Shown in pieces: positions 1 to 8,613 of a DNA stretch of 64,000 nt. The stretch lies in assembly GCF_014206945.1 (NCBI RefSeq), contig NZ_JACHON010000002.1, forward strand, positions 62,001-126,000, in the 5' to 3' direction. The notes under the pieces are model-generated. The model was not told where the DNA came from. It did not search any database and was given only the letters and a program-made list of their open reading frames with translations. The translations under genes and the position numbers were made by a program. Origin of the DNA: Gracilibacillus halotolerans. Its GTDB lineage: Bacteria > Bacillota > Bacilli > Bacillales > Amphibacillaceae. Position 1 is the stretch's first letter. The number at the start of each line of letters is the position of its first letter.

Positions 1-818
1 TGATGCAACCTCTAAAAAAGCTCATCACTTCTACTAAGAAAATGAAAAAGGGAGAATATCCACAACCGATTATAGAAAAAAGAGACGACGAAATTGGGGA
101 ATTAATTCATCAATTTAATGGTCTGATACGACAAATAGAGAATAATGAAGAGCAGCGTAAAAAATTAGTTTCAAACTTATCTCATGAATTTCGGACTCCG
201 TTATCCAATTTAAGAGGTTATTTACAAGCACTAGAAACAGAGGTCATACAGGGTGATGCGAAACTTTATCAATCGTTGTCAGGAGAAACAACGAGGCTTA
301 TTCAATTGGTGGAACAGATGGAACAATTAAAAGAATGGGATTATCGATCACAAAAAAGTTATTCTCATAAAACAATAACTTCAATAAATAGATTGATTCA
401 ACAAGCGGTTGACATGTTTCGCTGGAAAGCATCTCAATCAAATATTCCATTAGAAGTAAAGGTAGAGCCTTGTAATCTCAATATCGATGACGGTGCTATT
501 ATCCAAGCAATTAGTAATTTGTTGGACAATGCTATTCGCTATTATGAAGGTACGGAAGCAATTAGTATAATAGGTGAAAAAGAGATGGATACATACAAAA
601 TTGCGATTACTGGACCGGGAAAGCCTATCACAGAGAAAGATAAGGAAAGAATTTTTGAACGTTTTTACCGAATGGAGGAATCTAGATTAAGTGGTATAGG
701 TGGGGCAGGTTTGGGTTTAGCCATCTCCAAAGAGATTATCGAACACCACCAAGGAAGGATTAGACTTCATTCCAGTGAAAATGTTCATACGTTTTGGTTT
801 ACATTACCACTCGAATAA
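1..818 (+). CDS. Sensor histidine kinase, C-terminal part (partial at window edge)
   Basis: This is the cytoplasmic part of a two-component sensor kinase that autophosphorylates on histidine and passes the phosphate to a response regulator. About 271 residues are visible. A HAMP-like linker comes first. A HisKA domain follows, with the phospho-acceptor in SHEFRTPL (about residue 61 of the visible part). The HATPase_c domain shows the N box (NLLDNAIRYY) and the G box (GGAGLGLAIS). The sensor domain and membrane segments lie upstream of the window, so the ATG at base 3 is almost certainly internal. The partner regulator is not in the window and is probably upstream. The signal sensed cannot be deduced. 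Confidence 0.93.
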   Translation, partial: MQPLKKLITSTKKMKKGEYPQPIIEKRDDEIGELIHQFNGLIRQIENNEEQRKKLVSNLSHEFRTPLSNLRGYLQALETEVIQGDAKLYQSLSGETTRLIQLVEQMEQLKEWDYRSQKSYSHKTITSINRLIQQAVDMFRWKASQSNIPLEVKVEPCNLNIDDGAIIQAISNLLDNAIRYYEGTEAISIIGEKEMDTYKIAITGPGKPITEKDKERIFERFYRMEESRLSGIGGAGLGLAISKEIIEHHQGRIRLHSSENVHTFWFTLPLE

Positions 819-890
819 TGATAAAAAGGATATGGCAATCAAATTATTTCATTTAGACGAATTGTCTATTGAATATATGGAGGAAAAAAG

Positions 891-1190
891 ATGAAAGAAA
901 TTACAGCAAAAGAGTTAGAGCAAAAGATAGACGCAGGAGAAGAAGTTAACATAATAGATGTAAGAGAAGATGAAGAAGTAGCAGGTGGTAAGATTCCTGG
1001 AGCAAAGCATATTCCACTCGGTCAAATCCCTGATAGACTAGATGAAATAAATAAAAACGAACACTATTATATTGTTTGTCGATCTGGGGGTAGAAGCGGG
1101 AGAGCATGTGACTACCTTCAAGAAAAAGGATATGATACTACTAATATGGTTGGTGGAATGCTTGACTGGGAAGGCGAAGTTGAATTTTAA
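891..1190 (+). CDS. Rhodanese-like single-domain sulfurtransferase
   Basis: This is a 99-residue, single-domain rhodanese, a cytoplasmic protein that carries persulfide sulfur on a cysteine. The active-site loop CRSGGRSGRA is intact, with the nucleophile near Cys63. The family motif IIDVRE is near residue 21 and the GMLDWEG ending is typical. The start is supported by GGAGG seven bases upstream. The gene stands between the kinase and a terminator hairpin, so it is probably the last gene of its transcript. The acceptor is unknown. Its small size resembles the PspE/YqhL type rather than two-domain thiosulfate sulfurtransferases. Confidence 0.93.
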   Translation: MKEITAKELEQKIDAGEEVNIIDVREDEEVAGGKIPGAKHIPLGQIPDRLDEINKNEHYYIVCRSGGRSGRACDYLQEKGYDTTNMVGGMLDWEGEVEF

Positions 1191-1259
1191 AGCGTAAAGT
1201 AATCAATGATTTACAACATTTAAGATAGTGAAGAACAGAAAATAGACGTATATAGAGGA

Positions 1260-1288
1260 ACAGTCCTATCAATGAGGGCTGTTTTTTT
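1260..1288 (+). terminator. Rho-independent terminator after the rhodanese gene
   Basis: The arms ACAGTCC and GGGCTGT pair with one G-T wobble and are followed by seven T. It lies about 70 bases past the rhodanese stop codon. Confidence 0.7.
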
Positions 1289-1706
1289 GCTTGCACGTAG
1301 GAAAGTAAAAAATTTATAACATAAAAGTTATTCGACGTCGTTAAAAATTTAGGGTAATCGGAAAATAGTGTGGGAAATCCCAATGGTTTAAATTAATGTT
1401 TATAAAGTCATAAGTCGGATTATCGTATGGCTTATAACTAAGTAGCTTTTTTATGTACTACTTACTTATTTATTTTTAAAAACATGATAGTAAAAGAATA
1501 TCAAAAAATGCTTATAACATGAAATGAAGTCAATACTTAACTTTAAAGCACTCTGTACTTCAAGAAATTAGACAATTTATAGTTTTAGCACGTGCCCACA
1601 CCTTAGAGTTTATTTATTTTTTTAATCCCTGACATAATGTTGTCAGGGTACTTCTGTATAATGATCTTTATATTATATAATACCAACTATACAGGAGTGG
1701 TTAATT
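1289..1706. other. AT-rich intergenic region with a palindrome and promoter before the UvrA-like gene
   Basis: No gene with a ribosome binding site is visible in this stretch. Its first 330 bases are AT-rich and featureless. The last 80 bases hold an inverted repeat (1627-1648) and a TATAAT box (1657-1662) that would drive the UvrA-like gene. Confidence 0.6.
1627..1662 (+). promoter_or_regulatory. Candidate operator/promoter of the UvrA-like operon
   Basis: The perfect 8-bp arms CCCTGACA (1627-1634) and TGTCAGGG (1641-1648) flank a 6-base loop. They lie immediately upstream of a TATAAT at 1657-1662. TTGTCA (1640-1645) is only 11 bases from the -10 box, so no standard -35 is present. The palindrome occupies the -35 region, as expected for a site bound by a regulator. 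The WYL-domain protein encoded two genes downstream is the natural candidate. That link is inference. Confidence 0.5.
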
Positions 1707-3959
1707 ATGGTTGAGAATCAATATATTAAACTTGTTAGCTTAAAGGAAAATAACTTAAAAAATGTAACCCTAACTATTCCAAAAAAGAAAATCACTGTAT
1801 TTACGGGTGTTTCTGGATCTGGAAAATCATCAATCGTATTCGACACAATAAGTAAGGAAGCTCAACGACAGTTAAATCAGACATTTTCGACGTATATTCA
1901 AAATAGATTACCAACATACAGTCAACCAGACGCATTGTCCATTGAGAATCTTTCCCCTGCCGTGGTGATTGACCAAAGACGATTAGGAGGAAATGCTCGT
2001 TCAACGCTTGGTACGATCACAGATATTTACTCATTATTGCGATTATTATTTTCTCGGATTGGAAAGCCCTTTATTGGTGAATCTAATGTTTTTTCTTTCA
2101 ACGATCCGAAAGGGATGTGCTCGAGATGTCAGGGTATTGGACGAAAGGTTGAGCCTGATATAGAGAAACTATTCGAAAAAACAAAATCTCTTAATGAAGG
2201 AGCGATTTTGTTTTCCACGTTTTCAGTGGGGACTTGGTATTGGCAGAAACATTTAATCTCAGGCATATTCAATCCAGATAAGAAGTTAATGGATTACACG
2301 GATACAGAGTGGCAAACGTTATTACATGGAAAAGACAAGAAAATTGTATTACCCTTAAAAAACGAACCCGTCAAATATTTTGAAGGCGTTGTAGACAGAT
2401 TTAGACGCATGTACTTGAAAAAAGAGATCAATCAACTATCAAATAATGTTAAGAAATTTATCACTATAACAAATTGCACCGCATGCAATGGAACTCGGTT
2501 AAGTCAAGAGGTATTAAATTGCAAAATAGATGGTTGTAACATTGCTCAGTTCGCTGCTATGGAAGTAGAAGAATTGATAAAACTAATAGAAACTATAAAG
2601 GATCCAATAGCGAAACCGATCATTTCCAACATTTCTAGTCGATTACATAACCTCATGGACATGGGACTTTATTATCTTAAGCTGAACCGAGAAACATCAA
2701 CCTTGTCTGGGGGAGAATCACAGCGTGTAAAAATGATACGACATCTAAATAGCAGTTTAACGGATATGATGTATATTTTTGATGAACCGAGTATCGGACT
2801 GCACCCCCATGATGTGCACAGCCTCAATCGGATGCTCCAAAAACTGCGAGACAAAGGAAACACTGTTATTGTGGTTGAACATGATAAGGATATTATTAAA
2901 ATTGCTGATCATATAGTCGATGTGGGACCAGGTGCAGGTACAAATGGCGGTGAAATTGTCTATGAAGGAAATCTTCTTGGATTATACGATGCTGATACAT
3001 TAACGGGAAAATGTATGAGGATGAAACAATCATTAAAAAAGGAAACCCGTAAACTTAATGGATATCTTTCCATTGTCGAAGCCTCAAAACACAACCTAAA
3101 GAACGTTACTGCTCATATTCCTTGTGGTGTTCTCACTGTAATTACTGGCGTAGCCGGTTCGGGTAAAAGCACATTAATTTTTGGTGAATTTTTAGAACAG
3201 CATCCAGATGCCATTGTTATCGACCAAAAGTCAGTGAGTACCTCGATTCGATCAACCCCAGCGACTTATACGGGCATTATGGATGCAATTCGAGATTCCT
3301 TTGCCACTTCTAATAAAGTAAGTAAGTCACTTTTTAGTTTTAATTCAGAAGGTGCCTGCTCAAAATGCCAAGGAAACGGATTTATTAATACGGACCTTGC
3401 ATTTCTTGAGAGTATTAGAACAACTTGTGAAACATGTAGTGGGAAACGTTTCAAAGATGAAGTTCTTCGGTATACGTTGGATGGGAAATCCATTTCAGAT
3501 GTGTTAGATATGACAGTATTAGAGGCACTTCAATTTTTTCGGGACAAAGGAGTGGTTTCCACTTTAAAAGCATTATCAGAAGTAGGGTTGGACTATATGA
3601 CATTAGGTCAGCCATTGAGTACATTATCGGGAGGAGAATGTCAAAGAATTAAATTAGCTGGACATCTACACCGATCGGGTAACATTTATGTTTTGGACGA
3701 GCCGACAACTGGACTTCACATGTCCGATGTTAGACATTTATTATCCATTCTAAATCGTTTAGTTGATAACGGCAGCACTGTCATAGTAATTGAACACAAT
3801 TTAGATATAATGAAACAAGCAGACTGGATTATTGATCTTGGACCTGGTGGTGGAAAAAAAGGAGGAAAAATCATGTTCGCAGGTACACCACATGATTTAG
3901 TAACAAGAAGTAACTCGCTAACTGCACAATATCTAAGAAATGATATACAGGGGGACTAA
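1707..3959 (+). CDS. Short UvrA-like (class II UvrA) ABC ATPase
   Basis: This is a UvrA-family DNA-binding ATPase of 750 residues, against about 940-960 for canonical UvrA. Two complete ABC modules are present. They carry Walker A GVSGSGKSS (34-42) and GVAGSGKST (about 481-489), and signatures LSGGESQRV (about 333) and LSGGECQRI (about 640). Zinc-binding CxxC pairs (CSRC near 138, CTAC near 257, CSKC near 551, CETC near 574) are retained. The missing length fits loss of the UvrB-interaction region in the first module. Such paralogs are often linked to resistance to DNA-binding drugs rather than excision repair. The stop is 2 bases before the WYL regulator, so they form an operon. Confidence 0.9.
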   Translation: MVENQYIKLVSLKENNLKNVTLTIPKKKITVFTGVSGSGKSSIVFDTISKEAQRQLNQTFSTYIQNRLPTYSQPDALSIENLSPAVVIDQRRLGGNARSTLGTITDIYSLLRLLFSRIGKPFIGESNVFSFNDPKGMCSRCQGIGRKVEPDIEKLFEKTKSLNEGAILFSTFSVGTWYWQKHLISGIFNPDKKLMDYTDTEWQTLLHGKDKKIVLPLKNEPVKYFEGVVDRFRRMYLKKEINQLSNNVKKFITITNCTACNGTRLSQEVLNCKIDGCNIAQFAAMEVEELIKLIETIKDPIAKPIISNISSRLHNLMDMGLYYLKLNRETSTLSGGESQRVKMIRHLNSSLTDMMYIFDEPSIGLHPHDVHSLNRMLQKLRDKGNTVIVVEHDKDIIKIADHIVDVGPGAGTNGGEIVYEGNLLGLYDADTLTGKCMRMKQSLKKETRKLNGYLSIVEASKHNLKNVTAHIPCGVLTVITGVAGSGKSTLIFGEFLEQHPDAIVIDQKSVSTSIRSTPATYTGIMDAIRDSFATSNKVSKSLFSFNSEGACSKCQGNGFINTDLAFLESIRTTCETCSGKRFKDEVLRYTLDGKSISDVLDMTVLEALQFFRDKGVVSTLKALSEVGLDYMTLGQPLSTLSGGECQRIKLAGHLHRSGNIYVLDEPTTGLHMSDVRHLLSILNRLVDNGSTVIVIEHNLDIMKQADWIIDLGPGGGKKGGKIMFAGTPHDLVTRSNSLTAQYLRNDIQGD

Positions 3960-3961
3960 CC

Positions 3962-4882
3962 TTGAAAATCGAACGGTTATTAGGAATCATTGTGTTACTG
4001 ATTCACAGGAAAAGAATGAAGGCGGTGGACTTATCGAGGTACTTTGAAGTATCAGAGAGAACGATATATAGAGATATAGATTCTCTTAATCGTGCAGGGA
4101 TTCCCATCGTATCGCTTCCTGGGAAAGAAGGAGGTTATGAATTAATAGATGGGTTCAAATTGGATAAAAAGTATCTAACTTTAGATGAATTACTTTCTAT
4201 ACAGTGGGCGCTAAAAAGCATTGAAAAAGCTACTGGGTTCGAAAATATCAGTGAATTGATTTCGAAAATTAATCAATTAATTGACTCCGTACCCATGCAG
4301 GATAAAAACATCCAATTACAAATCTCACATTCGAATACTAGTTTGCAATATATTCAAACAATATACAAGTCAATTCAAAATTGTAGTGTAATTAAGATTC
4401 GCTATGTGGATCATAAAGGAAATGAAACAGAGCGAGACATTGAACCCATGGGGATTTTTTTGAAAGATTACCACTGGTACACTTGGGCTTATTGTTTACT
4501 GCGGAATGAACTCAGAGTATTTAAATTAACCCGTATAATTGAAACATATAACGCGAATCGCTATTTTACCAAGCGTCCATATACAATTGAAGATATATAT
4601 GAAAAAGAGGAAGTGAAATCGGGAAGCAACATAAGGCCATTCACGGTTTGCCTCCAATTTAGCCGAGAGATGAGGGCACAAGTATTAGATAACTTTCAGA
4701 AAGGTGAAATAGTTAATAATCCGGATGGGACAATAATCGTAAAGAAAAATTATTACACCATTGATAAAGCTATTACTCAGATTATTAGTTTTGGAAATAA
4801 AGTCCGTATTATCTATCCTAAAGAGGTGATTCAAAAGTTTATAAAGTGTCTAGATGACATAAAACAATTATACAAAGACTAA
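3962..4882 (+). CDS. WYL-domain helix-turn-helix transcriptional regulator (YafY family)
   Basis: This 306-residue cytoplasmic DNA-binding protein has an N-terminal winged HTH of the HTH_11 type (about residues 1-60, SRYFEVSERTIYRDIDSL). A WYL-type ligand-sensing domain follows (about 140-215, with WYTWAYC at the position of the family's W-Y-L motif), then a C-terminal WCX-like extension. The start is TTG, with AGGGGG 8 bases upstream inside the end of the UvrA-like gene. WYL regulators respond to nucleic acids or nucleotides in several defence and DNA-damage systems. Control of its own operon through the palindrome at 1627-1648 is inferred. Confidence 0.9.
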   Translation: MKIERLLGIIVLLIHRKRMKAVDLSRYFEVSERTIYRDIDSLNRAGIPIVSLPGKEGGYELIDGFKLDKKYLTLDELLSIQWALKSIEKATGFENISELISKINQLIDSVPMQDKNIQLQISHSNTSLQYIQTIYKSIQNCSVIKIRYVDHKGNETERDIEPMGIFLKDYHWYTWAYCLLRNELRVFKLTRIIETYNANRYFTKRPYTIEDIYEKEEVKSGSNIRPFTVCLQFSREMRAQVLDNFQKGEIVNNPDGTIIVKKNYYTIDKAITQIISFGNKVRIIYPKEVIQKFIKCLDDIKQLYKD

Positions 4883-4990
4883 AAGATGGTGAAGAAATAA
4901 ACAAAATTTCACATTTTTAAAACTTGTGGAAATGTCGAACATACGGAAAAATAATGACTTTTAGGGACAAATATTAAAAAAATTAAAATA

Positions 4991-5024
4991 TTGACTTTAC
5001 CAAAGCGGTTTAGTAGATTATAAT
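4991..5024 (+). promoter_or_regulatory. Promoter of the sugar ABC transporter operon with embedded operator
   Basis: TATAAT at 5019-5024 has TTTACC 17 bases upstream (4996-5001); a TTGACT at 4991-4996 is too far for normal spacing. An imperfect operator, CCAAAGCGGTTTAG (5000-5013), lies between the -35 and -10 boxes. Repressor bound there would block polymerase. Confidence 0.6.
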
Positions 5025-5087
5025 GTGATTAGTAAATAAATGAATCTAGACTATGAACGGATTAGTAAAACATGATATTAACAAGTT

Positions 5088-5101
5088 AGAAAGCGCTTAA
5101 A
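5088..5101. promoter_or_regulatory. Imperfect operator copy (LacI-type palindrome)
   Basis: AGAAAGCGCTTAAA keeps the AAAGCGCTT core of the CCAAAGCGCTTTGG operator, but its outer bases differ. It lies in the leader of the binding-protein gene, between the copies at 5000 and 5181. A CcpA-type cre site is an alternative reading. Confidence 0.5.
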
Positions 5102-5180
5102 TAAAGAGATCTCTACTAAATCCACCTTAGAAATGTAAGTGCTTACTACGTGCGAAAGGAATTATTTTTTTGAGTATTAT

Positions 5181-5194
5181 CCAAAGCGCTTTGG
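5181..5194. promoter_or_regulatory. Perfect 14-bp operator CCAAAGCGCTTTGG
   Basis: This perfect palindrome lies 69 bases upstream of the sugar-binding protein start. Identical copies occur at 19489-19502 and 19726-19739, next to the GH81 and phosphorylase genes. The CG-centred symmetry is typical of LacI/GalR-family operators, and a LacI-family gene lies in the locus (13131-14150). Its outer bases differ from a CcpA cre site. Confidence 0.8.
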
Positions 5195-5262
5195 TGAAAT
5201 GAGCTAGTTTGTTTAAGTCGATTCATTTACTTTACTGAAAAATAAAAGGAGGGTCCATAGAG

Positions 5263-6597
5263 ATGAAAAACTTTTTAAAGCTTTTATTAGCAGCATTATT
5301 CACAGTTAGTATTTTAGTAGCTTGTGGTGGTGGAGATGAAGACAGCAACGCAGATTCATCAGAAGACGATAATGCAGAGGAAGCAGGGACAGAAACGACG
5401 GAGGCTCAAATTGGAAGTGATGATGCTGAAGTTGAATTGGTATTTTGGGAATTTGGTAATACTGGATATGATGTGTTGATAGAGGAATACGTTGAAGCCA
5501 ATCCTCATGTATCGATTAATTTAATCAATCAAGATATGAATGATTTGCATGATAACTTATTTACTTCTATCTCGGCAGGAAGTGGTGCGCCAGATATCGC
5601 AATGGTCGAGGAAGCGCAAATTGAGCGATTTAAAGTAGCTGAGGATCAGTTTTATAATTTATATGATCTAGGCGCTGATCAAGTAGAAGGCGATTTCTTG
5701 GAGTGGGTATGGAGAAGTGGACAAAACGGTGAAGGCTCTTTCCAATTTGGTTTACCAACTGATATTGGACCAACCGTAATGTTCTATCGTACCGATGTAT
5801 TTGAAGAAGCAGGTTACGATTCTTCCCCAGAGGCAGTATCAGAGTTATTAAGTACATGGGAGGATTTCGCTAATGTTGCTCAAGAAATAAACGATAAGAC
5901 AGGAGCATTAATGACGGATGCAGGCGAATTAGTCTATAATGCACGTCGTGACCAAGCAACAGAAACATATTTTAATTCAGATGATGAATTTATTTTGGAA
6001 GAGAACAATCAAATAAAAGATGCGTACGACTATGTTGCAGATTTATTTGACGCAGGTTTAGTTGGGGATATCCCTCTTTGGACACCAGAATGGTTTGCTG
6101 GTATGGATGATGCATCTTATGCAGTATTTTTAGGTCCAGCTTGGATGCAAGGGGTTATCAAGGACAATAGCCCGGAAGAAGGTATATGGTCAATCACTAC
6201 AATGCCAGAAGGTGCTGGTAACTGGGGTGGATCTTACTTAACGTTACCATCTGAAGGTGAGAATTCTGAAGAAGCATATGCGTTTATTGAGTGGTTGACA
6301 GCTCCGGAACAACAATTTAAAGCATTCCAAGGTTATGGGTTATTCCCATCCACTCCTGCAGTATATGAAATGACAGAATTCCAAGAGTATGAAGACTCCT
6401 ACTTTGGTGGTTTGAATACAGCTCAAGTATTTTCAGAAGCGGCTGAAGCTGTAATTCCTGTATATAAAGGTAGAAATTATTATCCTGTAGACGATGAGAT
6501 TAAAGAAGCGTTAGATAATGTTTCATCAGGTTCCGATCGTGAGGATGAGTGGGAAGCTATGTTAGACAGAGTTGGAAGCGTTTTAGAACGTCAGTAG
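5263..6597 (+). CDS. Sugar ABC transporter substrate-binding lipoprotein
   Basis: This 444-residue family-1 extracellular solute-binding protein captures sugars outside the membrane and delivers them to the two permeases encoded next. A lipoprotein signal peptide ends in LVAC, with Cys21 as the lipidated residue, followed by an acidic, Ser/Glu-rich linker. The mature part has the usual bilobal pattern (VELVFWEFGN near residue 63, later FIEWLTAPEQQ). GGAGGG supports the start. Its position in an operon controlled together with beta-1,3-glucanases suggests beta-1,3-gluco-oligosaccharides as ligand. That is inferred from context. Confidence 0.93.
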   Translation: MKNFLKLLLAALFTVSILVACGGGDEDSNADSSEDDNAEEAGTETTEAQIGSDDAEVELVFWEFGNTGYDVLIEEYVEANPHVSINLINQDMNDLHDNLFTSISAGSGAPDIAMVEEAQIERFKVAEDQFYNLYDLGADQVEGDFLEWVWRSGQNGEGSFQFGLPTDIGPTVMFYRTDVFEEAGYDSSPEAVSELLSTWEDFANVAQEINDKTGALMTDAGELVYNARRDQATETYFNSDDEFILEENNQIKDAYDYVADLFDAGLVGDIPLWTPEWFAGMDDASYAVFLGPAWMQGVIKDNSPEEGIWSITTMPEGAGNWGGSYLTLPSEGENSEEAYAFIEWLTAPEQQFKAFQGYGLFPSTPAVYEMTEFQEYEDSYFGGLNTAQVFSEAAEAVIPVYKGRNYYPVDDEIKEALDNVSSGSDREDEWEAMLDRVGSVLERQ

Positions 6598-6610
6598 TGA
6601 TTCTGGATAG

Positions 6611-6649
6611 GTGAGGGGTATGGAAATTAAGTGCCATACCCTTCTCATT
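6611..6649 (+). other. Intercistronic hairpin after the binding-protein gene
   Basis: The arms GGGTATGG (6616-6623) and CCATACCC (6634-6641), extended by GAG/CTC, form a stable stem between the binding-protein and permease genes, with only a short T run. Such hairpins commonly stabilise the upstream message or partly terminate, so that binding protein exceeds permease. Confidence 0.6.
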
Positions 6650-6716
6650 TTGAAATTCACTTAAATTAAATTAGAACTATTATTTTGCTAACTTTTGAAA
6701 AAGAGGAGGGAAAGGA

Positions 6717-7634
6717 TTGGCAACGAAGGAAAAATCCAGAAAACTAACAGAAAGAAAACAAAATGCGTTATCAGGATATTTGTTCGTTTCACCATTTTTT
6801 ATTTTGTTTGCAATTTTCGGATTATTCCCCATGGTTTTTAGCTTTTACTTATCCTTTTTTCGTTGGGACGGGTTAACACCTATGACATACGTTGGTCTTA
6901 AAAATTTTGAGATCATATTTAATGACAGCATATTCTTCTCATCTATTTGGAACACCTTTTTGATGGGGATTATGGGAACATTTCCGCAAATTATTGTTGC
7001 CTTGTTATTGGCATTTGCGTTGAATTCAGCGCTCATTCGATTTAGTAATACGTTTCGAACGCTTGTGTTCTTACCGTATATTACATCGGTTGTAGCGGTA
7101 GCGATTATATTTAGCTTGATTTTCAACAATCAGTCATTTGGTTTAGTTAACTATATTTTAAGTATGTTCGATGTCGAACCAATACGTTGGAATCAAGAGT
7201 ACTGGCCAGTGAAAATTGCAATCTCCACTATGGTTTTCTGGAGGTGGGTTGGTTATAACACAATCATCTTCTTGGCTGGGATGCAGAGTATCCCTAAAGA
7301 ACTATATGAGGCGGCGAAAATAGACGGTGCTTCGATAGGTCAACAAATTAGGTTGGTTACTCTTCCGATGCTTAAGCCAGTGTTAATGTTTGTTGTATTT
7401 ACAGCAACCATTGGTGCATTACAGTTATTTACAGAACCATTTATTTTCCTAGGAAGAGGACTCCGTGAAGAAGGTATTACAATGGTTGCTTATTTATGGA
7501 GAGATGCATTCGGTTACAACTCATTTGGTACAGCATCTGCAGCGGCGATTGTTCTATTTGCAATTATCATTGTCATTACAGCCATCAACTTACTAATTAC
7601 GAATAGAGTAGGTCGCTCTAAAAAGGTACAATAG
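6717..7634 (+). CDS. Sugar ABC transporter permease (MalF/UgpA type)
   Basis: This 305-residue inner-membrane permease is half of the transmembrane channel of a sugar importer. Six hydrophobic segments are visible. The cytoplasmic EAA loop reads YEAAKIDGASIGQQIRLVTL (about residues 197-216), the contact site for the ATPase. It begins with TTG, 8 bases after GGAGGG. Another permease gene follows after 12 bases. No ABC ATPase gene is present in the locus, so a shared MsmX-like ATPase encoded elsewhere is the likely motor. Confidence 0.94.
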   Translation: MATKEKSRKLTERKQNALSGYLFVSPFFILFAIFGLFPMVFSFYLSFFRWDGLTPMTYVGLKNFEIIFNDSIFFSSIWNTFLMGIMGTFPQIIVALLLAFALNSALIRFSNTFRTLVFLPYITSVVAVAIIFSLIFNNQSFGLVNYILSMFDVEPIRWNQEYWPVKIAISTMVFWRWVGYNTIIFLAGMQSIPKELYEAAKIDGASIGQQIRLVTLPMLKPVLMFVVFTATIGALQLFTEPFIFLGRGLREEGITMVAYLWRDAFGYNSFGTASAAAIVLFAIIIVITAINLLITNRVGRSKKVQ

Positions 7635-7646
7635 GGGGGACGATAA

Positions 7647-8498
7647 ATGAAAAAAAATAAAGAAGTAGGCTTGAAAAAGTTTTCCATGAAAAAAGCCCTC
7701 GTATACTTGTTTCTAGTTATAGGATCATTGGCTTCTCTGTTTCCGTTTTATTATATGTTTGTTATGGCAACACGTTTAAACCGGGAAATTAACGACGTTC
7801 CACCACCGTTTATTCCAGGTAGTGAGTTAATTGGGAACTTCAAGAAAGTAATGAGTAATATGGACTTTTTTGGAGCTCTAGGTAATTCGTTGTTTGTTTC
7901 CGTAGCGATAACATTTGGTGTGTTGTTTTTATGTTCTTTAGCTGGTTTTGCATTTTCAAAACTACAATTTAAAGGAAAGAAACTACTCTTTGCTCTCGTT
8001 TTATTAACGATGATGGTACCACCACAACTAGGGTTAATTCCTCAGTATTATATTATTACAACACTGGGATGGCTAAATGATTTTCGCGCCATTATTGTTC
8101 CAGGACTGGTGAACGCATTCGGTATCTTCTGGATGAGACAATATATCAAAGAAGGTGTACCTTTCGAAATTGTAGAGGCAGCTAAAATTGACGGATGCTC
8201 TAACTTCAGAGTCTATTGGAATATTGTAGTACCAATGATTTTACCTGCATTTGCTACATTAGGTATCATTGTATTTATGCAAGTATGGAATGACTTTTTA
8301 TGGCCAGTAACAGTATTGCGAGATCCAGCTGTTCATACAATACAGGTAGCGCTACGTGCACTTAACGATGCTAGACAACTAGATTATGGAATGATAATGT
8401 CTGGTACATTCTGGGCCACCGTTCCATTACTGATTGTTTTCTTGCTATTTAATCGATTGTTTATCCAAAGTTTATCTGAGGGTGCTGTGAAAAGTTAG
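7647..8498 (+). CDS. Sugar ABC transporter permease (MalG/UgpE type)
   Basis: This 283-residue permease is the second channel subunit of the sugar importer. It has about six membrane segments. The EAA loop VEAAKIDGCSNFRVYWNIVV lies at about residues 175-194. GGGGGG precedes the ATG by 8 bases. It belongs to the same operon as the binding protein and the first permease. Substrate is inferred from the glucanases around it. Confidence 0.94.
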   Translation: MKKNKEVGLKKFSMKKALVYLFLVIGSLASLFPFYYMFVMATRLNREINDVPPPFIPGSELIGNFKKVMSNMDFFGALGNSLFVSVAITFGVLFLCSLAGFAFSKLQFKGKKLLFALVLLTMMVPPQLGLIPQYYIITTLGWLNDFRAIIVPGLVNAFGIFWMRQYIKEGVPFEIVEAAKIDGCSNFRVYWNIVVPMILPAFATLGIIVFMQVWNDFLWPVTVLRDPAVHTIQVALRALNDARQLDYGMIMSGTFWATVPLLIVFLLFNRLFIQSLSEGAVKS

Positions 8499-8613
8499 TA
8501 TATGAATCTAGAAAACATAAACGTAATCGGATCCCATTAAGAGTGTGGTCTGATGGTTGATAGATTCTATTATTTAATAGAAATTACAGGAATGCGATGA
8601 AGAGGTGCTCAAG

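Noticed and set aside
3-5. ATG as true start of the histidine kinase
   Set aside because: It lies inside a HAMP-type segment with no ribosome binding site visible; the sensor and membrane parts must be upstream of the window.
1141-1383. 80-codon minus-strand open frame over the rhodanese end and its terminator
   Set aside because: It overlaps the real gene and a terminator, has no ribosome binding site and no recognisable protein pattern.
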